Shown: positions 8,416-16,884 of the stretch, one piece after another
How the letters are laid out: every line of letters starts with the position of its first letter
Position numbering within the stretch: position 1 is the stretch's first letter
Origin: Limousia pullorum
GTDB taxonomy: Bacteria > Bacillota > Clostridia > Oscillospirales > Acutalibacteraceae
Direction: 5' to 3'
Assembly (NCBI GenBank): GCA_018714545.1
Contig: DVNG01000002.1
Location: 1 to 29,326, forward strand
Length of the DNA: 29,326 nt
The notes under the pieces: model-generated
What the model saw: the letters and a program-made list of their open reading frames with translations, nothing else
Told to the model about the DNA's origin: nothing
Database searches by the model: none
Made by a program: the position numbers and the translations under genes

Positions 8416-8769
8416 ATGGAAAAAGACATTAGAATTTCCCTTTTGTTTGATTTCTACGGCCCTGTGCTTTCCGATAAAATCAGGAAAGCCGTGGATTTAT
8501 ACCACAACGACGACTTGTCCCTTTCTGAAATCTCTCTGGAAATGGGAATAACAAGGCAGGGCGTCAGAGATTTGGTAAAAAGAGGAGAACAGAGGCTTTT
8601 GGAATATGAAAGCCAGCTTAAACTCTTTGAAAGATTCAACAATGTGAAATCCGGTATTGAGGAAATAAAAACTATTTCCGAAAGGATTATTACTGAAAGC
8701 TCACAGAGTCCTCAGGAGGACGCAAAAAAGATTGAGGAGATTGCGGAAAAAATTGTTGAAGAATTTTGA
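8416..8769 (+). CDS. ylxM: YlxM-family helix-turn-helix protein
   Basis: A 117-aa YlxM/p13-like protein, encoded just before ffh as in most Firmicutes. The N-terminal half is a sigma-like helix-turn-helix (LSLSEISLEMGITRQGVRDL, about residues 35-54); the C-terminal half is a charged helical tail. Family knowledge: YlxM associates with the SRP and, in streptococci, influences Ffh GTPase activity. GGGAGG lies about 8 nt before the ATG. Likely cotranscribed with ffh, 35 nt downstream. Confidence 0.92.
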   Translation: MEKDIRISLLFDFYGPVLSDKIRKAVDLYHNDDLSLSEISLEMGITRQGVRDLVKRGEQRLLEYESQLKLFERFNNVKSGIEEIKTISERIITESSQSPQEDAKKIEEIAEKIVEEF

Positions 8770-8804
8770 TTAAAATCTACTATGAACAGCGGGAGGCGTA
8801 ACAG

Positions 8805-10190
8805 ATGGCTTTTGAGGGTTTGTCAGAAAAGCTTGGCAATGCGTTTAAACGTCTTAAAAATAAGGGAAAGCTTAAAGAATCCGACGTTAAAGAGGCTATG
8901 CGAGAAGTGCGAATGGCGCTTCTGGAAGCCGACGTAAACTACAAGGTTGCAAAAGATTTTACAAACAAAGTTACTGAACGTGCAATAGGCTCAGATGTTA
9001 TGGAAAGCCTTACACCTGCGCAGATGGTAATTAAAATAGTAAATGAAGAGCTTACACAGCTTATGGGCGGAGAAAGCGAAAGACTTGATTTTGCGTCAAA
9101 GCCACCTACAGTTATTATGATGTGCGGCTTGCAGGGTTCAGGTAAAACCACACATTCAGGTAAGCTTGCCATATATCTTAAAAAACAGGGTCACAGACCA
9201 TTGCTTGCTGCCTGCGATATTTACAGACCGGCGGCTATTGAACAGCTGAAGGTTGTGGGAAACAAGGCAAACGCCCCTGTATTTGAAATGGGAAAAACAA
9301 ATCCCGTTAAAATTGCCAAAGAGGCAATAAAATATGCAAAGGACCACGGAAACGATATTGTTATTCTGGATACCGCAGGCCGTCTGCATATAGATGAAGC
9401 TCTTATGAACGAGCTTAAAGACATCAAAAAAGAGGTAAATCCAAACGAGATACTTCTTGTTATAGACTCCATGACAGGTCAGGACGCAGTTAATGTGGCA
9501 AAGAGCTTTAACGACCTTTTGGACATTACCGGCGTAATCCTCACAAAGCTGGACGGCGACACCAGAGGCGGTGCGGCTCTCTCAGTAAAGACAGTTACCG
9601 GCAGACCTATAAAGTTTGTGGGTGTGGGTGAAAAGCTTGAGGACTTGGAGGTTTTCCACCCTGACAGAATGGCAAGCCGAATTTTAGGTATGGGCGACGT
9701 GCTCACACTTATTGAAGAGGCTGAAAGCAAGTTTGACCGCAAAAAGGCGGAGGAGCTTGCAGAGAAGATGACAAAAAACAAGCTGGACTTCAACGACCTT
9801 TTGGGTCAGTTCGAGCAGATTAAGAAGATGGGCCCGATAAAGGGAATCCTTTCAAAGCTGCCGGGCATGGAAAAGAAGATAGACAGCATGGACATAAACG
9901 AAAGACAGATTGACTGGACACAGGCAATTATTCTTTCAATGACACCTGAGGAAAGAGCAAATCCTTCCCTTATCAATCCTTCAAGAAAGAGAAGAATTGC
10001 GGCAGGCTCAGGAAGAACAGTTGAAGAGGTCAACAGACTTTTGAAACAGCTCGAGCAGATGCAGAAAATGATGCGCCAGCTCAGCGGAAAAAGCGGAACA
10101 AAGAAAAAAGCCCGCAGACTTCCGGGACTTGGCGGTATGCCTTTCAACGGAGGCAATAACGGCGGAAACGGCGGTTTCCCCGGAATGTAA
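8805..10190 (+). CDS. ffh: Signal recognition particle protein Ffh (SRP54)
   Basis: Ffh (461 aa) binds 4.5S/6S RNA and signal sequences and delivers nascent chains to FtsY at the membrane. The N domain (1-90) precedes the G domain, with GLQGSGKTT at 108-116, DTAGRLHID, and TKLDGDTRGGAA. The methionine-rich M domain includes GPIKGILSKLPGM, the RNA-binding region RIAAGSGR, and the stretch LEQMQKMMRQLSGKSG. The C-terminal tail is rich in Gly and Asn. GGGAGGCG precedes the ATG. Length and domain order are normal. Confidence 0.98.
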   Translation: MAFEGLSEKLGNAFKRLKNKGKLKESDVKEAMREVRMALLEADVNYKVAKDFTNKVTERAIGSDVMESLTPAQMVIKIVNEELTQLMGGESERLDFASKPPTVIMMCGLQGSGKTTHSGKLAIYLKKQGHRPLLAACDIYRPAAIEQLKVVGNKANAPVFEMGKTNPVKIAKEAIKYAKDHGNDIVILDTAGRLHIDEALMNELKDIKKEVNPNEILLVIDSMTGQDAVNVAKSFNDLLDITGVILTKLDGDTRGGAALSVKTVTGRPIKFVGVGEKLEDLEVFHPDRMASRILGMGDVLTLIEEAESKFDRKKAEELAEKMTKNKLDFNDLLGQFEQIKKMGPIKGILSKLPGMEKKIDSMDINERQIDWTQAIILSMTPEERANPSLINPSRKRRIAAGSGRTVEEVNRLLKQLEQMQKMMRQLSGKSGTKKKARRLPGLGGMPFNGGNNGGNGGFPGM

Positions 10191-10276
10191 AAAGCAGTTC
10201 AGCCGGAGTTTTATCCGGATGGATATATAAATTGTAAATCTTAAAATAAAAAATACTCAATTCGGAGGTAATTCAA

Positions 10277-10519
10277 ATGGCAGTAAAGATTAGACTTCGC
10301 AGAATGGGCGCAAAGAAAGCTCCTTTCTATCGTGTAGTAGTAGCAGATTCAAGATATCCAAGAGACGGACGTTTCATCGAGGAAATCGGCACATACAATC
10401 CAGTTGCAAAGCCAGCTGAGGTAAATATCGACGCTGAGGCTGCAAAGAAGTGGATTGCAAACGGTGCACAGCCAACAGATACAGTAAAGGCTCTCCTCAA
10501 GAAGAACAACATCCTTTAA
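10277..10519 (+). CDS. rpsP: 30S ribosomal protein bS16
   Basis: Ribosomal protein S16 (80 aa, typical length). The N-terminus MAVKIRLRRMGAKKAPFYR is diagnostic, followed by VVVADSRYPRDGRFIEEIG. It binds 16S rRNA in the 30S body. GGAGGTAA precedes the start. Codon choice shifts towards preferred codons, as expected for high expression. Standard position between ffh and the KH-domain gene. Confidence 0.98.
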   Translation: MAVKIRLRRMGAKKAPFYRVVVADSRYPRDGRFIEEIGTYNPVAKPAEVNIDAEAAKKWIANGAQPTDTVKALLKKNNIL

Positions 10520-10558
10520 TTCGGAAAAGAATTCATCTGACCGAAAGGAAGATAAATT

Positions 10559-10792
10559 ATGGAGAATTTATTGCTGACCGTAGCCAAAGGACTTGTAAAC
10601 GAGCCGGAGAAGGTTAGCGTTACCGTTGACGAACCCAAAGAGGACGGCACAGTGGTTTATCACATCCACGTTGCAGAGGACGACATGGGAAGAATTATCG
10701 GTAAGCAGGGCCGCATTGCAAAGGCTATCCGTACAGTAGCACGCAGCGTGGCTATCAGAAACGACCAGAAGGTTATGGTGGAAATCGACTGA
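10559..10792 (+). CDS. khpA: KH-domain RNA-binding protein KhpA (YlqC)
   Basis: A 77-aa protein that is essentially one KH domain, with the GxxG motif in GRIIGKQGRIAKAIRTV (about residues 45-60). In Gram-positives KhpA pairs with KhpB/EloR and binds RNA, affecting cell elongation and division. AAGGAAGA precedes the ATG. It follows rpsP by about 40 nt and ends directly at an intrinsic terminator, so it is the last gene of the stronger part of the operon. Confidence 0.94.
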   Translation: MENLLLTVAKGLVNEPEKVSVTVDEPKEDGTVVYHIHVAEDDMGRIIGKQGRIAKAIRTVARSVAIRNDQKVMVEID

Positions 10793-10800
10793 TATTAAAA

Positions 10801-10828
10801 GAGCAAAGAAAAAGCTTTGCTCTTTTTT
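10801..10828 (+). terminator. Intra-operon Rho-independent terminator between khpA and rimM
   Basis: An 8-bp perfect stem (GAGCAAAG / CTTTGCTC) with a 6-nt loop is followed by six Ts. I see no strong promoter before rimM, so this probably terminates partially and lowers rimM-trmD expression. Confidence 0.85.
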
Positions 10829-10887
10829 GTTATCACCGTGGAAAAATTCTTTTGATGTCTGCCCTTAGGGCGGAAAGGAATTACATT

Positions 10888-11400
10888 ATGCTTAAAAAAT
10901 ATTTGGAAGCCGGAAAGATTGTGGGAACTCACGGAATCAGAGGGGAAGTAAGGGTGGAAACCTGGTGCGATTCCCCGGTGTTTTTCAGCAAGCTTAAAAA
11001 GGTTTATCTTAAAAACGGCGAAACAGAGCTTTTGGTAAAAAGCCGTCCCCATAAAAATATAGCAATAATGAAAATTGCAGGTATAGACACCATAGAAGCT
11101 GCCGATAAATATCTTGGCAAGGTTGTTTACATGGACAGAGAACATGCCAATTTGCCGGAAGACACTTTCTTTATCGTGGATTTAATCGGTCTTGATGTGG
11201 TTGATATGGACAGCGGCAGTGTTTACGGGAAAATTTCAGATGTTTTTAAAACCGGAGCCAACGATGTTTACGAGGTTACAGACAATGAAAATAAAAAATA
11301 TCTTGTACCGGTAATAGACGATGTGGTTAAGGAGATAAATCCAAAGGATGGGTTTGTGAAAATTATTCCCATGAAAGGAATTTTTGACGATGAGGATTGA
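10888..11400 (+). CDS. rimM: Ribosome maturation factor RimM
   Basis: RimM (170 aa) binds S19 and assists 30S head assembly. The N-terminal motif GKIVGTHGIRGEVRV is diagnostic; the C-terminal PRC-barrel contains FIVDLIGLDV and DVYEV, and ends with KIIPMKGIF. The ATG at 10888 has GGAAAGG upstream and gives the family N-terminus; a longer frame from 10852 adds a non-conserved 12-residue lead. The end overlaps trmD by 11 nt, a common coupling. Confidence 0.95.
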   Translation: MLKKYLEAGKIVGTHGIRGEVRVETWCDSPVFFSKLKKVYLKNGETELLVKSRPHKNIAIMKIAGIDTIEAADKYLGKVVYMDREHANLPEDTFFIVDLIGLDVVDMDSGSVYGKISDVFKTGANDVYEVTDNENKKYLVPVIDDVVKEINPKDGFVKIIPMKGIFDDED

Positions 11401-12154
11401 TCTTATAACTCTTTTTCCCGAGATGTGTCAGAATGTAATGTCGGAGAGTATAATAGGAAGGGCGCAAAATAAAGGAGCATTAAAAATAGAATGTCACCAG
11501 CTTAGAGATTATGCCTTTGACAAACATAAAAGAGTGGACGACGCACCTTACGGCGGCGGAATGGGTATGCTGCTTATGGCTGAACCGATTGCCCTGTGCT
11601 TTGAGGATATTTGTAAACAGGTGGGAGAAAAACCATACTTTATATATATGTCACCACAGGGTAAGGTTTTAAATCAGCAGAAAATAAAGGAAATATCAAA
11701 AAACGAGAATATTTGTATTCTTTGCGGACACTATGAAGGTGTAGACCAACGTGTCCTGGACGCATATGTTGATGAGGAAATATCAATAGGGGACTATGTT
11801 CTCACAGGCGGCGAGCTTCCGGCTTTGGTGCTTATGGACGCTTTGAGCAGAATGGCTCCGGGAGTTTTAAGCGACGACGAGTGCTTCACGGTGGAAAGTC
11901 ACTACAATGGTATGCTGGAATATCCCCAGTTTACAAGACCTAATCCATGGCGTGGTGTTGAAGTTCCGCCGGTAGTAATCAGCGGCGACCATGCCAAGGT
12001 GGATAAGTGGAGATATGAGCAAAGTTTAATATCTACTGCGCAAAAAAGGCCTGATTTGCTTGAAAAACTGGATTTAACACCGGAAGAAAAGCAAAGAATA
12101 TACAGTCTTGCCGAGGAAAAAACGGCGTCAAAAACACAAATAAAGACCGATTAA
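11390..12154 (+). CDS. trmD: tRNA (guanine(37)-N1)-methyltransferase TrmD
   Basis: TrmD (254 aa) methylates G37 next to the anticodon of Leu, Pro and Arg tRNAs using S-adenosylmethionine, preventing +1 frameshifts. Seen are MRIDLITLFPEM, the PYGGGMGMLLMAEPI motif, the trefoil-knot region LCGHYEGVDQRV and EISIGDYVLTGGE, and HYTRP-like TRPNPWRG. I chose ATG 11390 over an upstream TTG at 11384 because it gives the family start and AAAGGA is suitably spaced. rplS, often next in other genomes, is not here. Confidence 0.97.
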   Translation: MRIDLITLFPEMCQNVMSESIIGRAQNKGALKIECHQLRDYAFDKHKRVDDAPYGGGMGMLLMAEPIALCFEDICKQVGEKPYFIYMSPQGKVLNQQKIKEISKNENICILCGHYEGVDQRVLDAYVDEEISIGDYVLTGGELPALVLMDALSRMAPGVLSDDECFTVESHYNGMLEYPQFTRPNPWRGVEVPPVVISGDHAKVDKWRYEQSLISTAQKRPDLLEKLDLTPEEKQRIYSLAEEKTASKTQIKTD

Positions 12155-12300
12155 AGGAGTATATTCCTTATTTATCGACAGGGAGAATGTGTAATTTTTC
12201 AATAAATGGAAATTAAAAAAATATTTTGGTTGAGTTGCACAAGAAAATCAACAGCGTTTTGTTGCTAATCGTGTATGGGTACGAATTTAACGATAATCTG

Positions 12301-12329
12301 TTGACCTTGTCAAATAATGCGGTTATAAT
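12301..12329 (+). promoter_or_regulatory. Promoter of the HPr gene
   Basis: TTGACC and a perfect TATAAT are separated by 17 nt. The predicted start is about 70 nt before the HPr ATG. Between trmD and this promoter (12155-12300) I see nothing convincing. Confidence 0.8.
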
Positions 12330-12406
12330 AGTAATGCTGGAAAATAAAGTTAAAGCATTTAGGATATTTTAACATGAATTTTTAAATTTTCAGGGAGGGT
12401 CCTATC

Positions 12407-12670
12407 ATGTATGTTAAGGAAGTTTTAGTACAGAATAAAGCCGGACTTCATGCACGTCCTGCTACATTTTTCATCCAGAAGGCAAATGAATACAAGTCAT
12501 CTGTATGGGTAGAAAAGGAAGAGAGAAGAGTAAATGCTAAGAGCCTTCTCGGCGTACTTTCTCTTGGAATTATCGGCGGAACAACAATCAAGATCAGCGC
12601 TGACGGTTCTGACGAAACAGATGCTGTTGAGGGTCTTGTAGCTCTTGTTGAGTCTGGTTTTGCTGAGTAA
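12407..12670 (+). CDS. ptsH: Phosphocarrier protein HPr
   Basis: HPr (87 aa) carries phosphate from enzyme I to the sugar-specific EIIA proteins of the phosphotransferase system. The catalytic His15 lies in GLHARPA and the regulatory Ser46 in VNAKSLLGVLSLG, so it can serve both transport and HPrK/CcpA-type catabolite control. Because His15 is present it is HPr rather than Crh. GGGAGGG lies upstream. It is a one-gene unit with its own promoter and terminator; enzyme I (ptsI) is not adjacent. Confidence 0.95.
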   Translation: MYVKEVLVQNKAGLHARPATFFIQKANEYKSSVWVEKEERRVNAKSLLGVLSLGIIGGTTIKISADGSDETDAVEGLVALVESGFAE

Positions 12671-12693
12671 TCTTATTTTATTGAAGACTTACT

Positions 12694-12727
12694 GGGACGG
12701 AGCATTATCCGTCCCGTTTTTCTTTTT
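12694..12727 (+). terminator. Rho-independent terminator after the HPr gene
   Basis: An 8-bp GC-rich stem (GGGACGGA / TCCGTCCC), a 6-nt loop, then GTTTTTCTTTTT. Confidence 0.93.
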
Positions 12728-12755
12728 ACAGCGTTTTTGAAAAGAAGGTGAGAAG

Positions 12756-14600
12756 ATGAACCCTAAAATGGGAGAACTGAGAAAAAAAGCCATGGGACTG
12801 CCGTTACAGCCAGGCGTATATATAATGAAAAACAAAAAGCAGGAGATAATATATATAGGAAAAGCGAAAGCTTTGAAAAACAGAGTTAGCCAGTATTTCG
12901 GCTCACAAAACAACCATCCTGAAAAGGTAAGAAGAATGGTTGAAAATGTTTTTGACTTTGACTATATTATCACCGACAGCGAGTTTGAAGCCCTTATTCT
13001 TGAATGTAGTTTAATCAAGCAGAACAAGCCCCACTATAACATTCTTTTAAAGGACGACAAGGGATACAGCTATATAAGGGTGACAAATGAGAAATGGCGC
13101 AGGCTGTCCTGGGTTTTTCAAAAGGAAAACGACGGCTGTATCTATATAGGCCCATATACGAGCAGTTTCTATGTAAAAAACGCCTTGGACGAAGCAGTAA
13201 AGATTTTTAAAATCCCCACATGCAGCAGAAAATTTCCGGAAGATTTCGGCAAAAAGCGACCCTGTCTGAATTTTCATATAAAACAGTGCAGCGGAGTCTG
13301 CACAGGAAAGGTTTCATTGGAGGATTACAACGAAAGCATTGACGAGGCTTTGGAGTTTCTCAAGGGCGGTTCAAACACATCTTTAAAGCTTCTCACCGAA
13401 AGAATGAATACAGCGGCAGAAAATCTTGATTTTGAATTAGCTGCAAAAATCAGGGACAGAATAAAAGCTGTAAAAAACATGAACAACCGCCAAAAGGTTG
13501 TGAGTATGAACGTAAAGGAACAGGACGTAATAGGCTTCTGGAGCGACGGGAAAAAGGGATGCTTCGAGGTTTTCAGATTTTCCGACGGCAGGCTTGTTGA
13601 CAGAGAGCATTTTATAATCGACGACCCAGGGGATGAAAAAGAGGCGAGAACCGAATTTATAACAAGCTATTACGGCATGAGGGACTTTGTGCCGAAAAAT
13701 GTTACCCTTGACGGCGAAGCAGAGGACAATGAAATCCTTGAAAAATGGCTTTCCGAAAAAAGAGGAAGCCGTGTTTATATAACAGTTCCTCAAAGGGGAG
13801 AACAGGCGCAGCTTGCCCAGATGTGCCGCCAAAATGCGGCGGAGAGAATCGCCCAGATAAAGGGAGCCACAGGCAGAGAGTATTCCGTTTTGGAGGAATT
13901 AAGGCAGATACTGGGAATGGATAAAATCCCTCAGTATATCGAATCCTATGATATTTCCAATTTCGGCGGAAGCGAAAACGTAGCCGGAATGGTTGTATTT
14001 GAAAACGGCAAGCCATTAAAGTCAGCATACAGGAAATTCACCATAAAAAGCTTTGAGGGACAGGACGACTATGCCTCAATGAGCGAGGTTTTAGAAAGAC
14101 GTTTTAAAGAATATCTTTCAGACAAGAGCGGAAAAGGCTTCGGCAGACTTCCGGATTTGATATTGCTGGACGGCGGTAAAGGTCAGGTTTCTGCGGTTTT
14201 GCCGGTGCTTAAAAATCTGGGAATTGACGTGGCTGTTTTCGGAATGGTAAAGGACAGCAAGCACAGAACAAGAGCCATAACCACCGACGGCGAGGAAATT
14301 GCCATAGGAAACAACAGGCGTGTTTTTAACTTTGTGTCCTCTGTTCAGGATGAGGTTCACCGCTTTGCAATAAGCTTTATGCACGGAAAAAGAAGCAAAA
14401 GAACATTCCACAGTTCCCTTACTGATATCGACGGAATAGGCGAGATGAGAGCAAAAGCCCTTTTAAAGCATTTCAGAACAATTTCCAATATTTCAAAAGC
14501 AGATTTGGAAGAGCTTGAAAATGCTCCAAAAATGAATAAAAATGCGGCGGTGTCAGTTTATAATTATTTTCATCGTGACAGCGAGGATGAAAATGTATAA
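12756..14600 (+). CDS. uvrC: Excinuclease ABC subunit C (UvrC)
   Basis: UvrC (614 aa) makes both incisions around a lesion after UvrAB recognition. Domains in order: the GIY-YIG nuclease (GVYIM...IYIGKAKALKNRVSQYF, about 25-55), a cysteine-containing region with RPCLNFHIKQCSGVC, a UVR motif (about 220-235), the RNase H-like 5'-incision domain with YDISNFGG and LILLDGGKGQ, and C-terminal helix-hairpin-helix repeats (IDGIGEMRAKALLKHF). GAAGGTGAGAAG precedes the ATG. It follows the HPr terminator and is followed by a promoter, so it may be monocistronic; I saw no clear promoter of its own. Confidence 0.97.
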   Translation: MNPKMGELRKKAMGLPLQPGVYIMKNKKQEIIYIGKAKALKNRVSQYFGSQNNHPEKVRRMVENVFDFDYIITDSEFEALILECSLIKQNKPHYNILLKDDKGYSYIRVTNEKWRRLSWVFQKENDGCIYIGPYTSSFYVKNALDEAVKIFKIPTCSRKFPEDFGKKRPCLNFHIKQCSGVCTGKVSLEDYNESIDEALEFLKGGSNTSLKLLTERMNTAAENLDFELAAKIRDRIKAVKNMNNRQKVVSMNVKEQDVIGFWSDGKKGCFEVFRFSDGRLVDREHFIIDDPGDEKEARTEFITSYYGMRDFVPKNVTLDGEAEDNEILEKWLSEKRGSRVYITVPQRGEQAQLAQMCRQNAAERIAQIKGATGREYSVLEELRQILGMDKIPQYIESYDISNFGGSENVAGMVVFENGKPLKSAYRKFTIKSFEGQDDYASMSEVLERRFKEYLSDKSGKGFGRLPDLILLDGGKGQVSAVLPVLKNLGIDVAVFGMVKDSKHRTRAITTDGEEIAIGNNRRVFNFVSSVQDEVHRFAISFMHGKRSKRTFHSSLTDIDGIGEMRAKALLKHFRTISNISKADLEELENAPKMNKNAAVSVYNYFHRDSEDENV

Positions 14601-14636
14601 AAAATGAGATTTTTTTAAATAGACAGGAACAAATTG

Positions 14637-14665
14637 TTGTAATAATTATTTTTATGTGCTATAAT
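14637..14665 (+). promoter_or_regulatory. Probable promoter of rsmD-coaD
   Basis: TTGTAA and a perfect TATAAT separated by 17 nt, about 38 nt before the rsmD start. Confidence 0.6.
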
Positions 14666-14702
14666 AACCCATGTAGTATGCATTGGTATAAAGGAGAAGT
14701 AT

Positions 14703-15257
14703 ATGCGTGTAATTACCGGAAAGGCGAGAGGCAGACGCCTTGAAACACTTACTGGAGAAGATGTAAGACCTACTGCGGATAGAATTAAGGAGGCTATTTT
14801 CTCCGCTTTGCAGTTTGAAATTGAGGGAAGACTGTTTTTGGATTTGTTTGCAGGCAGCGGTCAAATGGGAATTGAAGCCCTCAGCAGAGGAGCTGCAGGC
14901 GCAGTTTTTGTGGATGAAAGCAGAGAAAGCGCCGGCGTTGTGAGAAAAAATCTCCAAAGCACCGGACTTATGGAAAATGCTTCTGTTATGAATATGGATT
15001 CCATAGGTTTTTTAAAGATGAAATCCGGTAAATTTGATATAGCCTTTCTTGACCCGCCATACAGAACCGGTTTGCTTCAAAAAGCTTTGGAGCTTGTTGT
15101 AGGTTCGGTTAAGAAGACAGGAGTTATTGTCTGCGAAAGTCCTCTTGATGAGGAACTGCCGGAGAACTGCGGTGATTTTACCGTGGACAGAACTTACCGT
15201 TACGGCAAAATTAAGGTTACCATGTACCGCCACAAGGATATGCTGACAGAGGAGTAA
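14703..15257 (+). CDS. rsmD: 16S rRNA (guanine(966)-N2)-methyltransferase RsmD
   Basis: RsmD (184 aa) methylates G966 of 16S rRNA. The N-terminal MRVITGKARGRRL and VRPTADRIKEAIF motifs are diagnostic. The SAM-binding loop is DLFAGSGQMGIEALSRG (47-63) and the catalytic DPPY is at 117-120. AAAGGAGAAG precedes the ATG. It is followed by coaD 34 nt downstream, the common Firmicutes pair. Confidence 0.96.
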   Translation: MRVITGKARGRRLETLTGEDVRPTADRIKEAIFSALQFEIEGRLFLDLFAGSGQMGIEALSRGAAGAVFVDESRESAGVVRKNLQSTGLMENASVMNMDSIGFLKMKSGKFDIAFLDPPYRTGLLQKALELVVGSVKKTGVIVCESPLDEELPENCGDFTVDRTYRYGKIKVTMYRHKDMLTEE

Positions 15258-15291
15258 TTCTTGCTGACGGGTAGAAAAGAGAGGATATATA

Positions 15292-15795
15292 ATGGGCAAA
15301 ACAGTGATTTGTCCGGGAAGTTTTGACCCGGTTACTTTGGGACATTTGGATATAATTACAAGAGCTTCAAAACTTTTTGACCACGTTATCGTTGCGGTTC
15401 TCACTAATCTGGCTAAAAAGCCAAGCTTCACAATCGAAGAGAGAATAGAACTTTTAAAGAAGGCCACAAAGGGCATCGACAATGTTGAAATTGTAGGATT
15501 TACGGGACTGCTTGCCGAGTATGCTAAAGAAAGAAATGCGACGGCTGTTGTAAAGGGTCTTAGGGCCGTTTCTGACTTTGAGTATGAATTTCAACAGTGC
15601 CTTATCAATAAAAAATTAAATCCAAATCTGGAAACCGTTTTTCTGACCACAAGTCAGGAGAATATGTATCTCAGCTCCAGCATAGTCAAGCAGGTAGCAT
15701 CGCTGGGGGGAGATATAAGCACCTTTGTTCCGTCATGCATACATGGCGAAATATTAAAAAGATTATCGCAAGGAGAGATGAAAGATGAAGGTTGA
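15292..15795 (+). CDS. coaD: Phosphopantetheine adenylyltransferase CoaD
   Basis: CoaD (167 aa) transfers AMP from ATP to 4'-phosphopantetheine, the penultimate step of coenzyme A synthesis. The nucleotidyltransferase T-x-G-H motif is Thr15-Leu-Gly-His18, in PGSFDPVTLGHLDI. The second motif, YLSSSIVKQVASLGGD, corresponds to the ISSSxVK region. GAGAGGA lies upstream. The last 11 nt overlap the next gene, indicating coupled translation. Confidence 0.97.
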   Translation: MGKTVICPGSFDPVTLGHLDIITRASKLFDHVIVAVLTNLAKKPSFTIEERIELLKKATKGIDNVEIVGFTGLLAEYAKERNATAVVKGLRAVSDFEYEFQQCLINKKLNPNLETVFLTTSQENMYLSSSIVKQVASLGGDISTFVPSCIHGEILKRLSQGEMKDEG

Positions 15796-16246
15796 TGGAT
15801 TGATTACTGAACTCAGAGATATTATGGAAACAGCAAAGGGTATGCCTTTTTCCGGCGGTAAAGCTCTTGTGGACACAAATAATGTTCTCGATATCATCGA
15901 GGAAATAGAGCAGGAATTTCCACAGGAATTCCGTCAGGCAAAGTCTATTGTTGCTGACAGAAATCAGATAATTGCAGACGCCAAGAGAGAGGCAGAGGAG
16001 ATTATCAGAGCTGCTGAGGAGCGCAAAAAGGCTATGGTTAATCAGCACGAGATTATCAGACTTGCAAGACAGCAGGCAAACGATATTATTGCGGACGCCA
16101 AGGACAAAAACGCAAAGATGAAGGTTGTTACTAACAAGTATGTTGACGACCTGCTCAAGAAGGTTGACGATTCAATCACAGGCTATTACACAGACATCAA
16201 GAATGTAAGACAGCAGATTAAATCCATTCAGAAGACCCAGGAATAA
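15785..16246 (+). CDS. Conserved coiled-coil protein downstream of coaD
   Basis: A 153-aa protein, charged and predicted to be mostly helical. Residues about 35-120 form a long alanine- and charge-rich coiled coil (ADAKREAEEIIRAAEERKK, DIIADAKDKNAKMK) like the stalk of ATP synthase subunit b or the tail of DivIVA-type proteins. There is no signal peptide or membrane segment, so it is probably cytoplasmic. AAGGAGAG precedes the ATG, which overlaps coaD by 11 nt. Genes like this follow coaD in several Clostridia and are often labelled ATPase-like; no ATPase motif is visible here, so I do not assign a function. Confidence 0.85.
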   Translation: MKVDGLITELRDIMETAKGMPFSGGKALVDTNNVLDIIEEIEQEFPQEFRQAKSIVADRNQIIADAKREAEEIIRAAEERKKAMVNQHEIIRLARQQANDIIADAKDKNAKMKVVTNKYVDDLLKKVDDSITGYYTDIKNVRQQIKSIQKTQE

Positions 16247-16267
16247 TTTACAATGAAAGATAATAAT

Positions 16268-16309
16268 AATTCCCGCAAAGGATGTGCGTTTGCGGGAATT
16301 TTATTTTAT
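16268..16309 (+). terminator. Rho-independent terminator after rsmD-coaD unit
   Basis: A perfect 12-bp stem (AATTCCCGCAAA / TTTGCGGGAATT) with a 9-nt loop, followed by TTATTTTAT. Confidence 0.9.
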
Positions 16310-16344
16310 ATAATATTCTGAATTGAAAAGAGGATTGTTTGTCC

Positions 16345-16830
16345 ATGAAAGAAAATTTTGTTATAAGACCGGCTAAAAGAGAGGAAACCGGAAAAATCCT
16401 TGATTTTATAAAGTATATAGCCGAGTATGAAAAAATGCTTGACCAGGTTGTTGCAACAGAAGAGCTTTTAGACGAGTGGATTTTCCAAAAGGGACTTGTT
16501 GATGTGCTTTTTGCCGAGGAAAACGGCAAGGTAGTTGGTTTTGCGCTGTTTTTCAGCAACTTCTCAACCTTTGTGGGACGTGCAGGTCTTTACCTTGAGG
16601 ATTTATTTGTAAAACCTGAACACAGGGGCAAGGGCTACGGAAAGGCCTTGCTTAAAAAGCTTGCCCAAATCGCAGTGGAGAGAAAATGCAGGAGAATGGA
16701 GTGGTGCTGTCTCGACTGGAATACTCCAAGTATAAATTTCTATAAATCAGTTGGCGCAATTCCAATGGACGAGTGGACTACATATCGTCTTGCAGGTGAA
16801 AGCCTTGATAAATTTGCAGCTGAGGGATAA
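16345..16830 (+). CDS. GNAT-family N-acetyltransferase
   Basis: A 161-aa GCN5-related acetyltransferase. The acetyl-CoA site is VKPEHRGKGYGKALLKKL, with the R-G-x-G-x-G loop near residues 94-99; WCCLDWNTPSINFYKSVGA is motif B. The overall pattern (EYEKM near the start, LYLEDLFV before motif A) resembles the spermidine/diamine acetyltransferase branch, so polyamines or thialysine-like amines are possible substrates; this is inference. I chose ATG 16345 over an upstream TTG (16339). It lies between two hairpins and is probably monocistronic. Confidence 0.92.
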   Translation: MKENFVIRPAKREETGKILDFIKYIAEYEKMLDQVVATEELLDEWIFQKGLVDVLFAEENGKVVGFALFFSNFSTFVGRAGLYLEDLFVKPEHRGKGYGKALLKKLAQIAVERKCRRMEWCCLDWNTPSINFYKSVGAIPMDEWTTYRLAGESLDKFAAEG

Positions 16831-16853
16831 ATAAACAAATACTAAATAACGGC

Positions 16854-16884
16854 AAAGGACATTCGATTATCTCGAATGTCCTTT
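16854..16884 (+). terminator. Terminator-like hairpin after the acetyltransferase gene
   Basis: A perfect 13-bp stem (AAAGGACATTCGA / TCGAATGTCCTTT) with a 5-nt loop, followed by a short weak T tract (GTTTTG). It lies between convergent genes. The remaining 112 nt to the response regulator hold nothing I can name. Confidence 0.75.

Noticed and set aside
10203..10218. CCGGA...TCCGG hairpin between ffh and rpsP as a terminator.
   Set aside because: The stem is only 5 bp and no T tract follows.
12155..12200. AAGGA...TCCTT palindrome after trmD as a terminator.
   Set aside because: The stem is short and lacks a T run; transcription of trmD may simply continue further.
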